Positions 33,975 through 42,658 are shown, counted from the stretch's first letter. The stretch is DNA of 64,000 nt from CBDCMJ01 sp965218875 (GCA_965218875.1 OZ244707.1:1-64000); one strand, 5' to 3'. Numbers and translations: made by a program. The notes: generated by a model not told the origin, from the sequence alone.

Positions 33975-35118
33975 AGGCGTCGTTGACGGCGTCCCCCAGC
34001 AGGTTGAAGGTAAACAGAAGCACGGTCAGCGCACCCACCGGAAACAACAGCAGGTGGGGATTGGTCTGCAACACGGAAATGCTGGCGTTCTCGAAAATCA
34101 TCAGCCCCAGGCTTGGAGCCGGAGGCTGAATCCCGATACCCAGGAAGCTGAAGAACACCTCCGCCCCGGCCACCGCGGCCAGGCCGGCTGACACCACCAC
34201 TATGACCGGCCCTAACACGTTGGGGAGAATGTGCCTCAACAGGATTCTCCACGTGGGCATCCCAATGGAGCGGGCCGCCTCTACGTACTGGTTTTCCCGC
34301 ACTTGCAGCACCTGCCCCCGCACCAGCCGGGCCATGCCAAACCAAGAGAACAGGGACAGGGCCAGGGACAGGACAAGGTAGTCGGCCACCCCCAACCTTA
34401 CGATGTCAACACCCAAGACCCCCTCTATGCCCCTCACCCACTCCCTGATCGGGTCCCGCAGGGTGGCAATGAAGATCAGGACGAGAAATATCTCCGGGAA
34501 CGACACGCTCACTTCCCCGGCGCGCATGATCACGCTGTCCACCAGCTTGCCAAAGTATCCGGCCACCAGGCCCAGGGCTATGCCCAGCACCAGGCTCCCG
34601 GTGACCAGGGTAATCACGGTGATAATCACCGTGGTCCTCAGCCCGTAGACGATTCGGGTGAAGATGTCGCGCCCCAGGCGATCGGTGCCAAACGGATGGC
34701 TCCAAGACCCCCCGGTCCTCACTACGACGGCCAGCTCGTCGCCGACGCTTATCGACCGGGCGGTCTCGCCACCCGGGAACGACGCCTGCCCTACGGCCAT
34801 TTTCCGCTGGGCGTTGGCCAGGGTAATCTTGGTGACCTTGTCCTGGGGGGAGACTCTCTCGCCGTCGGCCACGACGGTCTTATTTACCACCTTTGGCCCG
34901 ACCCCCACGGGCGGTTGGGTGGCAATGTCCAGGTCTTGGGCGTCATAGTCGTGAGGCGTCACCAGGGGCGCAAAGACGCCGGCGCCGTAGAAGAGCACGA
35001 TGACGCCCAGACAGGCCACGGCCAGCTTCTTGCGCAACAGCCGGCGCAGTGAAATCTCCCAGTAGGTGCGGGCGCGCCGGGACCGCGGTATCAGCAGCGG
35101 CTGGGTCTCATCCTGCAA
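33955..35118 (-). CDS. Peptide-type ABC transporter permease (DppC/OppC family)
   Basis: A 387-residue inner-membrane permease. The first membrane helix follows RRLLRKKLAVACLGVIVLFYG. An unusually long periplasmic segment of about 100 residues comes before GTDRLGRDIFTRIVYGLR. The permease signature EAARSIGMPTWRILLRHILPNVLGP contacts the ATPase. Typical DppC proteins are near 300 residues, the difference being that inserted segment. Its start overlaps the stop of the upstream dppB-like gene. No ATPase gene follows in the window. Confidence 0.92.
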   Translation of the reverse strand: MQDETQPLLIPRSRRARTYWEISLRRLLRKKLAVACLGVIVLFYGAGVFAPLVTPHDYDAQDLDIATQPPVGVGPKVVNKTVVADGERVSPQDKVTKITLANAQRKMAVGQASFPGGETARSISVGDELAVVVRTGGSWSHPFGTDRLGRDIFTRIVYGLRTTVIITVITLVTGSLVLGIALGLVAGYFGKLVDSVIMRAGEVSVSFPEIFLVLIFIATLRDPIREWVRGIEGVLGVDIVRLGVADYLVLSLALSLFSWFGMARLVRGQVLQVRENQYVEAARSIGMPTWRILLRHILPNVLGPVIVVVSAGLAAVAGAEVFFSFLGIGIQPPAPSLGLMIFENASISVLQTNPHLLLFPVGALTVLLFTFNLLGDAVNDAFNPRTR

Positions 35119-36055
35119 CGTCGCTGCCTCCCAGGCGAATGCGGGGGTCCAGCAGCGGATACAACAGGTCCACCAGCAGGTTGCCCATCACGAACAGAAA
35201 GGTCCCGATGAGGACGAAGGCGCTGATGACCGGCAAGTCCCGGGCGAAGAAAGACTCGATGAAGAGGTCGCCCATCCCGGGGATGCCGAAGAAGCGTTCC
35301 ACGATGAACGAGGTGACCACCAAGCCGGACAGCGACATGCCCAGGGTGGTGACCACCGGAATCAGCGCGTTGCGCAGGATGTGGCGGTTGCGCACCACCA
35401 TTTCCGACAGGCCCTTGGACCGGGCGGTGCGCACGTAGTCCTGGGAGATGACGTCCAGGGTGCTGGCGCGGGTCAGGCGGGCCAGGATGGCGATGCCGGG
35501 CACTCCCATGGCCACCGCGGGAAGGATGATCTGAGTGTCGAAAAACCCTCCCCAACCATGAGTGGGCAGCAGGTCCAGCTTCAGGGCGAAAATCAGCAGC
35601 AACCCCGGAGCGGTCAAGAAGACGGGCACCGACTGGCCCGCCAGGGTAGCCGCCACCGCGGCCGTGTCCCACCCCGTGCCCTGTTTCATGGCGGCGAAGA
35701 GGCCGATGGGGATTCCGAGTCCCACGGAGATGATCAGGGCGGCAATGTTGAGCTGGGCCGATACCCACATCTTCTTGGTGAGCAACTCCCCCACACTGCG
35801 GCCCCTCAGCCGGAAGCTATCGCCAAAATCGCCGCGGCTCACGTCCCTCAGCCAGCGGCCATACTGTACGAAGATGTTGTCGTTGAGTCCCTGCTGCTCC
35901 CGGATGCGCTCGACAGCCATAGGGTCGACGTGCTGACCCATGATGACTTCCACCGGGTCTCCGGGTCCGAAGCGCCCCAGCATGAAGGTGATGAAGGATA
36001 CGATGAGCAGGATTACCGGTAGCCAAGCCAAGCGGCGGGCAACGTAGGCGCCCAA
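35108..36055 (-). CDS. Peptide-type ABC transporter permease (DppB/OppB family)
   Basis: A 315-residue permease with the standard N-terminus (YVARRLAWLPVILLIVSFITF) and FGPGDPVEVIMG. The coupling loop DYVRTARSKGLSEMVVRNRHILRNA precedes the last helices. It forms the channel with the 33955-35118 product and receives substrate from the lipoprotein encoded just upstream. The gap to that gene is 14 bases. Confidence 0.95.
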   Translation of the reverse strand: MGAYVARRLAWLPVILLIVSFITFMLGRFGPGDPVEVIMGQHVDPMAVERIREQQGLNDNIFVQYGRWLRDVSRGDFGDSFRLRGRSVGELLTKKMWVSAQLNIAALIISVGLGIPIGLFAAMKQGTGWDTAAVAATLAGQSVPVFLTAPGLLLIFALKLDLLPTHGWGGFFDTQIILPAVAMGVPGIAILARLTRASTLDVISQDYVRTARSKGLSEMVVRNRHILRNALIPVVTTLGMSLSGLVVTSFIVERFFGIPGMGDLFIESFFARDLPVISAFVLIGTFLFVMGNLLVDLLYPLLDPRIRLGGSDVAG

Positions 36056-36069
36056 GTTTTCTGCTGCCT

Positions 36070-37782
36070 TTAGCCTTGGTCAGTTAGGTAGACGTGCCGC
36101 AGCCTCGGGATGTACAGAGGGGTCAGGAGGTAGTCATGGACGTAGGGCTTGACCAACAGGTACCGGTCCCCGCTGTACCACAGGGGCACCCAGGGGGCGT
36201 CGTCAATGATCAACTGCTCGGCTTGATGATAAAGCTCAAAGCGCCGGGCCTCATCGGTTTCGGTCCGGGCCTGCTCCAGAAGGTCGTCAACCGCGGGGTT
36301 GCTGTAGTTGGTATGGTTGTTGCTGCTACCCCCGTGGAACAGGATGTCCAGGAAGTTCTCCGGGTCGGGGTAGTCGGCGATCCACCCCGAATCGAACATC
36401 TGGAACCGCCGCCTGTTCAGGTCCTTTAGGAAAATGGCGTACTCGGTCTGCTGAAAGGCCACGTCGATGCCCAGATTCTTCTTCCACATCTGGAGGACCA
36501 CTTCCATGTCCAGGCTGACGGTAGCGCCGAAGCTGCCCGGGGTGGTCATGGTAATGGGAGGCAGGTTCTCCAAGTCGTCTCCATACTTGGACTCGGCAAG
36601 GAGCCGCTTGGCCCGTTCCGGATTGAACTCGTAACCCCGCAGGCTGGGATTGAATCCGGGGAAGTCGGGCGGCAGGATACCGTCTGCGGGCGTGACCAGG
36701 TCTGCCAATACTATGGAGGATATTTCCCGCTTGTCCACGGCCAGGTTCAGCGCCTGCCTGACCTTGGGGTCGTCCAGGGGAGGTTCGTTCACATTCAAGC
36801 CGATGTATTGGATGCTGAAAGACGGGGGTCCGGTGAGCAACTGGTCATTCAGGGGGCTGCCCGGTTCCAGGACACGGTCCAGGTCCGCCAAGCCCACCCC
36901 GGTGAGGTGGATCTCGTCATTTTCGTACATGAGCATCGAGGTGCCGCCGCTGAGGATCATACTGACCTCATCCAGGTGGGCGGCTCCCAGGTGATAGTCG
37001 GGGTTGCGGGTCAGCACCAGCGTCTCGCCGACCTCGTACTCCGTGAGCTGGAAGGGGCCGGTGCCGTTGGGGCGCCGGAACCACCGTTTGGGGTCCGACT
37101 CCACGTTTTCCCGGTCTAGGACGAAGCCCGTGGGGTAGGTCAGCTTGGACAGGAAATAGGACTTGGGGGCATCGATAGTGATTTCCAGGGTATGGTCATC
37201 GACCACTCTCACCCCGGAAATGCTGGTAGCGTCTCCGCTGAGCTTTTGGGCAACGCCTACGATATCTCCCAGGTACTGGTCCACCACGGGAGACTCGGTG
37301 AGGGGGTTGGTGGCGCGCTCCAGAGACCACCGGACGTCCTCCGCGGTCACCGGCTTGCCATCATGGAACACGGCCTCGGGCCTCAGGTGGAAGGTGTATA
37401 CGGTGCCGTCCTCGCTGATAGTCCAGTCCCTGGCCAGGTCCGGAACAACCTTCAAGTCCCGGTCTATGGTGACCAAGCCGCCGAATACCTCGATGATAAT
37501 CTGGGCCGAGGTGGCGTCGGTGGTAAGGTGAGGGTCCAGCGTGGGTGGGTCCACGTACAGGCGTATCAAACGCCCGCCGTCGACCCGCCCCCCGGACCCG
37601 GACGCGGGCTGCGTCTCGGCAGAGGCGGTGGCGGCCGCCGTAGGCGCCGGGGCTGCCGTGGGTTCCGGCGCGGCTGTGGGCGCCGCCGTGGGTGCCAAGG
37701 TCGGCGCCGCGCCGCTCCCGCCGCCGCACGCCACTACGACCAACAGACCGCAGATTATTGCTAGTACCGATTTCCAGCCCAT
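36070..37782 (-). CDS. Peptide/solute ABC transporter substrate-binding lipoprotein (SBP family 5)
   Basis: A 570-residue extracytoplasmic binding protein. The lipobox LLVVVAC at the signal peptide end makes it a lipoprotein, and an Ala/Pro/Thr-rich tether (about residues 25-65) follows. Family 5 motifs include DPPTLDPHLTTDATSAQIIIE, YTFHLRPEAVFHDGKPVTAEDV and RQALNLAVDKREI. The ATG at 37782 has AGGGG six bases upstream; the frame is open further up without signal. It is first of three genes. Family members bind peptides, nickel, sugars or opines, so the ligand is not set. Confidence 0.93.
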   Translation of the reverse strand: MGWKSVLAIICGLLVVVACGGGSGAAPTLAPTAAPTAAPEPTAAPAPTAAATASAETQPASGSGGRVDGGRLIRLYVDPPTLDPHLTTDATSAQIIIEVFGGLVTIDRDLKVVPDLARDWTISEDGTVYTFHLRPEAVFHDGKPVTAEDVRWSLERATNPLTESPVVDQYLGDIVGVAQKLSGDATSISGVRVVDDHTLEITIDAPKSYFLSKLTYPTGFVLDRENVESDPKRWFRRPNGTGPFQLTEYEVGETLVLTRNPDYHLGAAHLDEVSMILSGGTSMLMYENDEIHLTGVGLADLDRVLEPGSPLNDQLLTGPPSFSIQYIGLNVNEPPLDDPKVRQALNLAVDKREISSIVLADLVTPADGILPPDFPGFNPSLRGYEFNPERAKRLLAESKYGDDLENLPPITMTTPGSFGATVSLDMEVVLQMWKKNLGIDVAFQQTEYAIFLKDLNRRRFQMFDSGWIADYPDPENFLDILFHGGSSNNHTNYSNPAVDDLLEQARTETDEARRFELYHQAEQLIIDDAPWVPLWYSGDRYLLVKPYVHDYLLTPLYIPRLRHVYLTDQG

Positions 37783-38061
37783 ATGCCCGCCCCTCGGTCC
37801 AATCCGGTCGCCGCTTGCCCGGTAAGCGCCAGTAGGCGCGGCTCGCGGCCGCCGGACCAGTGGTCTTAGGTTATCACGCTGCGCCCGGTGCGGCCAACAT
37901 TTCCGTCGCCGGCCCAGGGTCATTTAATTATCGGCCTTTAAACCCTGCTATTCTTCGCTACGCTCAGAATCTCAGCTACGGCGGAGCGACCCTTCACTTC
38001 GTTCAGGGTGACAACCAAAAGACCCTGGTCCCAGCCCAGCCTGAGATTCGGCCCGGCTTCT
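37783..38061. other. Intergenic region between the transporter operon and tRNA genes
   Basis: Contains AT-richer sequence at about 37915-37965 and a short interspersed fragment with GCTACGCTCAGAATCTCAG and TTCACTTCGTTCAGGGTGAC (about 37965-38015), the type of intergenic sequence repeated elsewhere in this window. No gene. Confidence 0.4.
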
Positions 38062-38090
38062 TGTCACCGGTCAGGCTATTTGCTACCATG
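38062..38090 (+). promoter_or_regulatory. Probable promoter of the tRNA-His/tRNA-Arg pair
   Basis: TTGTCA and TACCAT with a 17-base spacer, about 60 bases before tRNA-His. Confidence 0.45.
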
Positions 38091-38155
38091 ACTGAGCTTA
38101 CTCACCGCCGTTCCGGCGGCCGTCTCCTTGGCGGCTGCCCACCGGCGTCCCGCAC

Positions 38156-38233
38156 GGCGAGCGTAGCCAAGTGGTCCAAGGCGCCTGTCTGTGGCACAGG
38201 AGATCACGGGTTCGAATCCCGTCGCTCGCCCCA
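38156..38233 (+). tRNA. tRNA-His (anticodon GTG)
   Basis: The acceptor GCGAGCG pairs with CGCTCGC. The extra G at -1 (38156) faces C73, the identity pair of tRNA-His. The anticodon stem CCTGT/ACAGG encloses CTGTGGC, giving GTG. CCA is encoded. Confidence 0.96.
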
Positions 38234-38245
38234 CGTCTCCCGTGT

Positions 38246-38321
38246 GCGCCTGTAGCTCAATGGATAGAGCACTGGGCTTCGGACCCAGGGGTTGCGGGTT
38301 CGAGTCCTGCCGGGCGCGCCA
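38246..38321 (+). tRNA. tRNA-Arg (anticodon TCG)
   Basis: The acceptor GCGCCTG pairs with CGGGCGC, with discriminator G and an encoded CCA. The anticodon stem CTGGG/CCCAG encloses CTTCGGA, giving TCG. It follows tRNA-His by 12 bases, so both likely come from one transcript. Confidence 0.96.
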
Positions 38322-38510
38322 CACCTTCAAAGCATTCCTCCACATCACTGTGAAATCACTCGTCCCGGAGCGGGACCTAGACCGTAACCGTCACAATCCG
38401 GATGCTGCTTTGCCCCCGGCCCCAGACCCTGCCGTCGCTCTTAACCCGTTTACGCCCGGGGGCCAGAAAACGGATTCCCGCCGTCCCGCCAGCCGCGACG
38501 GGCCCCCTGG

Positions 38511-38629
38511 GGTGCGCCCCAAGATTTTTCGGGGACTGGGCCCGGGCTGGATTCGTTTCTTCGTTGGAACAAATAGGGAACGAATCGGTCGTGGGGCCTG
38601 AAGCCCTCGCGCCCCTCTTTTGGGGGCGC
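38511..38629 (+). repeat. Structured repeat, copy A (matches 42314-42430)
   Basis: About 118 bases sharing GGTGCGCC, AGATTTTT, GGGGACTGGGCCCGGGCTGG and AATAGGGAACGAATCGGTC with the copy at 42314. It contains two hairpins: GATTCGTT/AACGAATC (38550-38557 with 38579-38586) and GCGCCCC/GGGGCGC (38609-38615 with 38623-38629). A degenerate GGGGTGTGCCCCAAGA at about 38755 echoes its first bases. Confidence 0.8.
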
Positions 38630-39059
38630 CTGCAGCCAGCGGCGGCTGGTCACTGATCACGGACCATTGAGGGGGTTTTGGCTGTTGGCGCGTCGGCGAC
38701 ATGATTTCAGTTTGTGGATTGGCTTTCGGGCCTGTCAAGGTAGAGGCGGCATTGGGGTGTGCCCCAAGAATATCCTGACTCAATTTGGAAGCACGCTGTT
38801 GCTATGGCCATTCTCGTATCCGGGCGAAAGAATCCAGGTGGAAGTAGCGGCGCAAAATCCTGGGGGCCACCCGGCCTCCTGATGAACGTTGACGAGGCCA
38901 TAGTCCAGCTATAGACTTCTTGGCAGCTAGACATCTACGAGTCGGAGACCACCGCCGGGGCCGGCAGCCCCACGGAACCCCGCCGGCATTGATGAGGAGA
39001 CCCCGCACGGGGAACGGCTCTATACGGCTCGTGAATCCGGCCTGCGGTGGGAGGAGCAC
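38630..39059. other. Gap with no recognisable gene
   Basis: No protein family recognised on either strand. It holds a short partial echo of the structured repeat near 38755. The last 20 bases carry GGAGGAG, the ribosome site of larE. Confidence 0.4.
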
Positions 39060-39890
39060 ATGACCAGCCAAGCCGATGGCGCGGGGCAGGCCCTGGACAA
39101 CATACTCCGCGGCATGGAGTCGGTGGTTGTGGCCTATTCCGGCGGTGTGGACAGCGCCCTGGTGGCCGTGGCCGCCCACCTCGCCCTGGGGGACAGGGCG
39201 TTGGCCGTGACCGCCGTCTCGCCGGCGCTGGCCGCCAGGGAACTGAAAGAGGCGACGCGGCTGGCGCAGTCCCTCGGTTTCAGGCACCGGGTAGTCCACA
39301 CCAACGAGATGCAATGGGAAGGGTACGTAGCCAACTCCCCGCAGCGGTGCTACTTCTGCAAGACCGAACTGTATACCGAGCTGACGGGGCTGGCTGGCCA
39401 GGAGGGCTACCGGTGGGTGGCCAACGGGGCCAACACCGACGACATCGGCGACTACCGCCCCGGTATGCGAGCGGCGTCGGAATACCGGGTGCGCAGCCCC
39501 CTCGTGGAGGCGGAACTGGACAAGGCGGCGGTGCGCAGCATGGCCAAAGACTTGGGTATACCCATCTGGGACAAGCCGGCCCAGCCCTGCCTCTCGTCGC
39601 GGATTCCCTACGGCACGCCGGTAACGGTGGAGAACCTGTCCCAGATCGAGCAAGCCGAGGACTACTTGCGCGGTCTCGGCCTGAAGCAGGTCCGCGCCCG
39701 GCACCACGACCGGCTGTGCCGCATCGAGGTGGGTGAGTCCGAGATGGAATACGCCTTCAGCCTCCGCGCCGACATAGCCGAGAACCTGAAGAAAATAGGC
39801 TACCTGTGGGTATCTATGGACTTGTCCGGTCTACGCTCGGGCAGCCTGAACGATCAACTCAAGCAAGCCGCAGTGGCTCGCGGGAAGTAG
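39060..39890 (+). CDS. larE: ATP-dependent sacrificial sulfur transferase LarE
   Basis: A 276-residue PP-loop enzyme of nickel-pincer cofactor synthesis, which donates its own cysteine sulfur to a pyridinium precursor. The ATP motif is AYSGGVDSALV (residues 25-35). NSPQRCYFCK carries Cys97 and Cys100, and DKPAQPCLSSRIPYG holds Cys177, the position of the sacrificial cysteine in characterised LarE. Some LarE proteins use three cysteines and a 4Fe-4S cluster instead of sacrificing one. Cys97, Cys100 and Cys177 are all present here, so the catalytic, cluster-type version is possible. larB lies 460 bases downstream. Confidence 0.9.
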   Translation: MTSQADGAGQALDNILRGMESVVVAYSGGVDSALVAVAAHLALGDRALAVTAVSPALAARELKEATRLAQSLGFRHRVVHTNEMQWEGYVANSPQRCYFCKTELYTELTGLAGQEGYRWVANGANTDDIGDYRPGMRAASEYRVRSPLVEAELDKAAVRSMAKDLGIPIWDKPAQPCLSSRIPYGTPVTVENLSQIEQAEDYLRGLGLKQVRARHHDRLCRIEVGESEMEYAFSLRADIAENLKKIGYLWVSMDLSGLRSGSLNDQLKQAAVARGK

Positions 39891-40087
39891 GCCGTTGCGT
39901 CGGCCTTATGTCAACTCCGGGCCCCCGCCGCCGAAGTTTGCCCGTGATCCGTTAGTTTGACTTAAGTTGGGCGGCGCCGGGCGCGGGCCCCGAGGTCATT
40001 CGATTATGCTTAGGAGGGCGGCCAACGACGGGTACGAGGTAGGCCATCGCCATTCCGAGCACGGCCTATTGCCAGCGCAGTCCATTG

Positions 40088-40205
40088 TCATTCCGAGCGT
40101 AGTCGAGGAATCTGAGGCCCTCCTTGTAGACGGCCCATTGTCCGGCAGCCGGGGGCGCAGCCAAGGAGTTTAGATTCCTCGTCGCTGCGCTCCAGCGGAA
40201 TGATA
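40088..40205. repeat. Palindromic MITE-like intergenic repeat
   Basis: TCATTCCGAGCGTAGTCGAG (40088-40107) at one end is answered by its near reverse complement CTCGTCGCTGCGCTCCAG plus CGGAATGATA at the other end (about 40170-40205), enclosing some 60 bases. TCATTCCGAGCG and GAGGAATCT recur near 47345-47385. No ORF. The rest of 39891-40350 holds only a further partial copy (GCTCCAGCCGAATGACAGGG). Confidence 0.7.
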
Positions 40206-40350
40206 GGGCGGGGCGCTCCAGCCGAATGACAGGGCGGGGACCGAATGCGTGTGCGGGGACCACTGGGAATCACCATGGTCCCGCAGGGGAGTGCGTCCGG
40301 CATGACGGCGAAACCGAAAGACCCTGCCCGACTCTCTTGAGAGGTCAGCC

Positions 40351-41130
40351 TTGGAAGAGCGCGTTTTGCGGGACCTTCTCCGGGGGTTGCAGACGCACGA
40401 CGTCAGTGTCGAGGAGGCGATGTCCAGGCTGCGGGACCTGCCTTACCAGGACCTGGAGTTCGCCAAGCTGGACCATCATCGCCCGCTGCGCACCGGCTCG
40501 CCCGAGGTAGTGCTGGGGAGGGGCAAGACCCCCGATCAGGTGACCGCCATAGTCTCCGCGCTCAAGGGGCGAGGTCATCCGGTGCTGGTGACCAAAACGG
40601 ACCGGGAGACCTACGACAGGGTGCGCCAAGACACGCCAGAGGCCTTCTACAACGAGCTGGCCAGCGCCATAGCCGTTCCCTTGCCGGACGCTCCCCGCCA
40701 GCGGGAAGGAGTGGTGGTGGTGACCGCGGGCACCGCCGACCTTGGAGTGGCGGAGGAAGCGGTGCTGACCGCGGAGTTGATGGGCAGCCGGGTAACCCGC
40801 GTATGCGACGTGGGGGTCGCCGGCCTGCACCGCCTACTTGACCACCTTCTGGTCATCCGGCAGGCGCGGACTATCGTCGTAGTGGCGGGCATGGACGCCG
40901 CCCTGGCGGCAGTGCTGGCCGGGCTGGTCAGGGTTCCCATTATCGCGGTACCCACCAGCGCCGGCTACGGAAGCAGCTTCGAGGGCTTGGCGGCGCTGCT
41001 GAGCATGCTGAATAGCTGCGCCCCCGGGGTTGCCGTGGTCAACATAGACAACGGCTTCGGCGCCGGTTACATGGCGGCCCAGATCAACCGGATGCCCCAC
41101 GCGCCCCCTGACGACGCCCCGGGAGAGTAG
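40351..41130 (+). CDS. larB: Nickel-pincer cofactor biosynthesis protein LarB
   Basis: A 259-residue carboxylase/hydrolase that acts on nicotinic acid adenine dinucleotide in the first step of the lactate-racemase cofactor pathway. The N-terminal part (LGRGKTPDQVTAIVSALKGRG) and the PurE-like C-terminal domain (VVVTAGTADLGVAEEAVLTA, IAVPTSAGYGSSFEGLAALL, DNGFGAGYMAAQINRM) match. The start is TTG at 40351. LarC, which inserts nickel, is not in the window, nor is a clear client enzyme. Confidence 0.92.
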   Translation: MEERVLRDLLRGLQTHDVSVEEAMSRLRDLPYQDLEFAKLDHHRPLRTGSPEVVLGRGKTPDQVTAIVSALKGRGHPVLVTKTDRETYDRVRQDTPEAFYNELASAIAVPLPDAPRQREGVVVVTAGTADLGVAEEAVLTAELMGSRVTRVCDVGVAGLHRLLDHLLVIRQARTIVVVAGMDAALAAVLAGLVRVPIIAVPTSAGYGSSFEGLAALLSMLNSCAPGVAVVNIDNGFGAGYMAAQINRMPHAPPDDAPGE

Positions 41131-41157
41131 CCGCCCCAAAACCCCGGTTGCCCCGCG

Positions 41158-41424
41158 CTAGGGCGGGGAGCGCCTCCCCTTGGCCTCATCGAGGAGCGAC
41201 CACAGCCGGCTCCAGGCCAACCGCCGCTCCTGGTGGGTCAGCGCCCGCCCCATATGGTCCCGGCAAGCTACCACAGCCTGACCGGCCAGGTAGCCCCAGC
41301 AGCCGGGCTCCGAAGACATCCAGCCGGTCACCTTGCCCTGATGGGCCGACATCACGCCGGACAGCAGTCGTTCCAACACTGGCGGGTCTGGGAAGGTGCC
41401 GCGGGCCTGAGCAGCATCACCCAT
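41158..41424 (-). CDS. Small hypothetical protein coupled to the Nudix gene
   Basis: An 88-residue ORF whose ATG directly follows the TAG of the Nudix gene, so coupled translation is likely. The product is rich in Trp and contains SSEPGCWGYLAGQAVVACRD. No family recognised. The tight junction is the best reason to believe it is real. Confidence 0.5.
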   Translation of the reverse strand: MGDAAQARGTFPDPPVLERLLSGVMSAHQGKVTGWMSSEPGCWGYLAGQAVVACRDHMGRALTHQERRLAWSRLWSLLDEAKGRRSPP

Positions 41425-42195
41425 CTAGCCGAGGGGGCCGTCGGACGCTACGAAGAACTCCCGCTCTCCGGAGTCGGAGAACCCGTCCACTGACCCCAGC
41501 ACCATTCCGGGCGATCTCAGGCCGGCGTTGACTATCCACTTGTTGAACTCGGATACGGACTCCGAAGCCAAGAACTCGTCCACGGGCATCCAGAGGCACT
41601 CCTGTATTTCCTCCGTTTGCATGACGATTTCAGTATTGAGCGGCTTGAGCCGGCAAACGAAATAAACGTCGGACTTCCCGTAACGGTACCCGTGCCAATG
41701 GCGAAAGCACACCACCGTCTCGAAGACGGTCTCTATGCCGGTTTCCTCCAATACCTCGCGCACCACGGCGTCGGCCAGGTGCTCGCCTGGGTGCAGAGCA
41801 CCGCCGGGCAGCTTCAACGTGGGGGGCCTCCCCCGGAAACCGTGCCTCTCCCGGACCACCAGGAGGAGGTTGTCCTCGGTAAGCACCACTCCTCCCGCCC
41901 CCAGATAGTGGGTCGCGAACGGAGGCACGTAGGCGCCCCTGACCAGGGAGCAGGTCAGCAGAAGGTAGTCCTCCCTGGCGTGGTGGTAGGTAAACCCCAG
42001 GTCCACCGCCGAAGGGACCAGCGCGGCCTTGCCGATGGGGATTTCCAGCCAGACGACGGGGACTTCCTCCGCCCGCCAGGCGTCGAGGGAACTCCGGAGG
42101 CGGCGGCGGAAGTCTTCGGGGTCGCTGGGCAAGGCCTGCGGGTCGGTCACCTTCCCGCCGAACGGGTTGGTCGTGGCCTCCAACGCTTGAACCAT
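41425..42195 (-). CDS. Nudix hydrolase with pre-Nudix domain (NUDT6-like)
   Basis: A 256-residue protein. The Nudix box (GGALHPGEHLADAVVREVLE followed by ETG) spans about residues 135-157. The N-terminal 100 residues (FRRRLRSSLDAWRAEEVPVVWLEIP, FTYHHAREDYLLLTCSLV) resemble the pre-Nudix domain of NUDT6-type proteins. The ATG at 42195 has GGAGG five bases upstream, better than the ORF's first possible start. Substrate unknown; Nudix enzymes cleave nucleoside diphosphate-linked compounds. Confidence 0.85.
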   Translation of the reverse strand: MVQALEATTNPFGGKVTDPQALPSDPEDFRRRLRSSLDAWRAEEVPVVWLEIPIGKAALVPSAVDLGFTYHHAREDYLLLTCSLVRGAYVPPFATHYLGAGGVVLTEDNLLLVVRERHGFRGRPPTLKLPGGALHPGEHLADAVVREVLEETGIETVFETVVCFRHWHGYRYGKSDVYFVCRLKPLNTEIVMQTEEIQECLWMPVDEFLASESVSEFNKWIVNAGLRSPGMVLGSVDGFSDSGEREFFVASDGPLG

Positions 42196-42313
42196 GCCTT
42201 CCTCCAGCAGCCCCGGTGGCGTGCCCGGGTCCGAAAGCCGGCGCCCGCACCGGCGGGAGCGGCAAGGAGTATAGCACACGCGGGACAACGCCTCCGGGCT
42301 TCCGTCTCAGGCG

Positions 42314-42430
42314 GGTGCGCCTTAGATTTTTGCGGGGACTGGGCCCGGGCTGGATTCGTTTCTTTGTTGGAACGAATAGGGAACGAATCGGTCACTGAGC
42401 TGAAGCCCTCCGCTCCCCCTTTTGGGAGTG
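42314..42430 (+). repeat. Structured repeat, copy B (matches 38511-38629)
   Basis: Same two hairpins as copy A: GATTCGTT/AACGAATC (42353-42360 with 42382-42389) and CGCTCCC/GGGAGTG (42411-42417 with 42424-42430). The second stem differs in sequence from copy A but still pairs (with one G-T), which looks like structure-preserving change. It is directly followed by the 224-bp repeat. Confidence 0.8.
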
Positions 42431-42434
42431 GTCG

Positions 42435-42658
42435 GCGGGCGGCGGCGAGTATGGGGAGAACCGACTGCCGGCGTGAGGGAAGGCCAGGGTTTTTTATTTC
42501 AGGGCCAGTGTGAGCCATTCTGAGCCATGGGCCTGGGCGGCGGTTGATAGACGTCGCAAGGCGCTAATAGCTGCCTATTAGCAGAGTAGGGAGTGGGCAC
42601 CGGAGGGGGCAAGGGGGAAGTGTCGTGAGTCGAGGAGGAACCAACTCTGAACAGCTAC
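42435..42658 (+). repeat. 224-bp dispersed repeat, copy B
   Basis: Matches the reverse complement of 20838-21061 over all 224 bases. Contains GGGTTTTTTATTTCAG after a hairpin, then TGAGCCATTCTGAGCCATGG, and ends in GAGGAGGAACCAACTCTGA. No ORF of note. Confidence 0.85.

Noticed and set aside
34231..36022. Long plus-strand ORFs opposite the permease genes
   Set aside because: His/Gln/Gly-rich shadows of clear membrane proteins.
37860..38255. ORFs running across the tRNA-His and tRNA-Arg genes
   Set aside because: They overlap two certain tRNA genes and have no protein-family features.
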